This document shows, piece by piece, positions 63,063 through 64,000 of a stretch of DNA of 64,000 bases (the stretch's first letter is position 1; every line of letters starts with the position of its first letter). The position numbers and the translations under genes are program-made. The DNA is taken from contig OZ218960.1 of NCBI GenBank assembly GCA_965112735.1, positions 2,294,001-2,358,000 of the forward strand, given 5' to 3'. The notes beneath the pieces were generated by a model, which made no database searches, had not been told where the DNA came from, and was given only the letters and a program-made list of their open reading frames with translations. This DNA comes from Phaeosaccion multiseriatum. Its lineage: Eukaryota > Ochrophyta, other classes.

Positions 63063-63491
63063 TGTAGTGGACTGCTGGCTGTTGAGGATACAGGATGCAT
63101 TTGAGTACTTGGAACGAGGAGCTTTTGACTTGTCGCTTTGGATTCGCTTCTTCCATACATATATATTTACACGGACATACTTCCCCACTGTGGTACAATA
63201 GAGATTGAAGTAGCCTTTTAGGTGTGTGTGTGTTCTTGGCAGTGAATGTGAATTTCGCACAGCACAACAACACACTTGTAAAACGATAAAATTATCCCTC
63301 TTGTCACCGTCTCGATACGTATTGAGTAGTGGGCTGCTACAGCTGACAGGGGCAAACACACCCCTCCAGCCCCCCCCCCCCCCCCCAACGCCCGCCCCGA
63401 GCGACTTGCGTTTCGACTCCCCCAAGTCCTGCCTGCTCTTGTCGCCTTCTACTAACTAATAGTACTATCAGTATGCCAAGGAACGCCCTGC
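63063..63491. other. Convergent intergenic interval
   Basis: This is the 3' flank of the ABCG gene, with AT-rich sequence at 63158-63175 and a C run at 63370-63386. No gene is seen. Confidence 0.6.
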
Positions 63492-63959
63492 TTACGCTCT
63501 GTTCGCCTCCTCAACTCCTGACCCCGCTTCCTCCTCCACAGGCTGCTCCGCGGGCTTCTCCTCGGCCTTATTCTTGTCGCCGTAACCCTCCGTACGCGCG
63601 GCTGCCCGAAAGGTGTTTGTCTTGAGCAACTTGACCAAATTCCTTGTCTGCCCCATATCTCCATTGGTGGGCAGGTCCTTGGCACGGAGCCACACGCGGC
63701 GGGTGCCAAACTTTGTCCGGTTCTTGTTCTTCACACGGCCAAAGGAGTCCATCGCCTCGAGATGCAGAGGCAGCGAATAGAAGCTCACCAGATCCTCCCG
63801 GTTGTGCCACACAGAGACAGTCTCGAAGGTTGGCCGGAAGAGGAAGAAGCTCTTGGCCTGCAGGGACTTTGTGAAGCCAATGACCTTGCCTTGTGATGCC
63901 TCTCTCATTTGGTCAAATAAGCGCTTGGAGTAGTCGTTGAACAGAGAGAACTGGCTCAT
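63492..63959 (-). CDS. Unknown protein, possibly 5'-partial
   Basis: The ATG at 63959 opens MSQFSLFNDYSKRLFDQMRE and the frame ends at 63492, giving about 155 residues. The body is of normal composition (KVIGFTKSLQAKSFFLFRP, VSVWHNREDLVSFYSLPLHLEAMDSFGR, FGTRRVWLRAKDLPTNGDMG, RNLVKLLKTNTF). It ends in a Glu/Lys/Ala-rich tail. Hydrophobic and basic patches look like a real folded domain, but I do not recognise the family. An upstream exon may lie beyond the right edge of the window. Confidence 0.6.
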   Translation of the reverse strand: MSQFSLFNDYSKRLFDQMREASQGKVIGFTKSLQAKSFFLFRPTFETVSVWHNREDLVSFYSLPLHLEAMDSFGRVKNKNRTKFGTRRVWLRAKDLPTNGDMGQTRNLVKLLKTNTFRAAARTEGYGDKNKAEEKPAEQPVEEEAGSGVEEANRA

Positions 63960-64000
63960 GGGCACGGATATCCACGTGTGAAGACAGAAATACTCTGTGA

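Overview
This is a nuclear window from a eukaryote with small, dense, intron-rich genes, GT-AG introns and very abundant simple-sequence DNA. Two genes point to a photosynthetic alga with a secondary plastid. A triose-phosphate translocator and an ABC1K kinase both begin with a signal peptide followed by an aromatic-containing cleavage motif (A-Y-T-F and S-A-F-H), which resembles the ASAFAP motif of stramenopile-type bipartite plastid leaders. A photosynthetic stramenopile is the best guess; the species is inference only. Gene models were built by hand from splice sites, and reading phases were checked at every junction. One junction, in the TBC-TLDc gene, does not resolve.

Layout. 1-8359 (-): a very large gene with about a dozen membrane segments, a disordered region of about 1000 residues and a HECT ubiquitin ligase domain that runs off the left edge. 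8564-9140 (+): a small two-exon unknown. 9141-10890: gene-poor, with two MITE-like inverted-repeat elements. 10891-12384 (+): ribokinase. 12974-19334 (-): a 15-exon gene that joins a GT34-like glycosyltransferase to a sulfotransferase-like domain. 20115-24113 (-): GRAM-VASt sterol-transfer-type protein. 24403-25473 (+): DUF501 protein. 26456-30134 (+): plastid ABC1K kinase. 30825-34239 (-): plastid triose-phosphate translocator. 34550-35453 (+): YciI-like protein. 36158-38207 (-): Q/E-rich unknown. 38256-40451 (+): SLC35B1-type nucleotide-sugar transporter. 41136-42420 (-): ribosomal protein P2. 42816-49749 (+): PTB-like RNA-binding protein with huge low-complexity inserts. 51082-56974 (-): TBC-TLDc protein. 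57708-58610 (+): single-span membrane protein of unknown function. 59720-63062 (+): ABCG half transporter. 63492-63959 (-): unknown, possibly partial.

How the genes relate. There is no operon logic. Genes are mostly arranged as divergent or convergent neighbours with short gaps (48 bp between the ATGs at 38207 and 38256; about 310 bp between 34239 and 34550). Several products belong to secretory or Golgi sugar chemistry (nucleotide-sugar transporter, glycosyltransferase-sulfotransferase fusion). Others belong to membrane and lipid traffic (GRAM-VASt, TBC-TLDc, ABCG) or to plastid metabolism (triose-phosphate translocator, ABC1K).

The most unusual signal is a short dispersed motif, TATCACCAACTGCTG, usually followed by CTG repeats. 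On the sense strand it reads this way inside introns, often directly before the 3' splice site. Inside exons it reads as its reverse complement, giving QLVIQ or VGDTA peptides. A second theme is repeats grown from splice sites: tetranucleotide GTGA arrays starting at donors, ACTC and CCCT arrays ending at acceptors, and duplicated exon ends inside introns.
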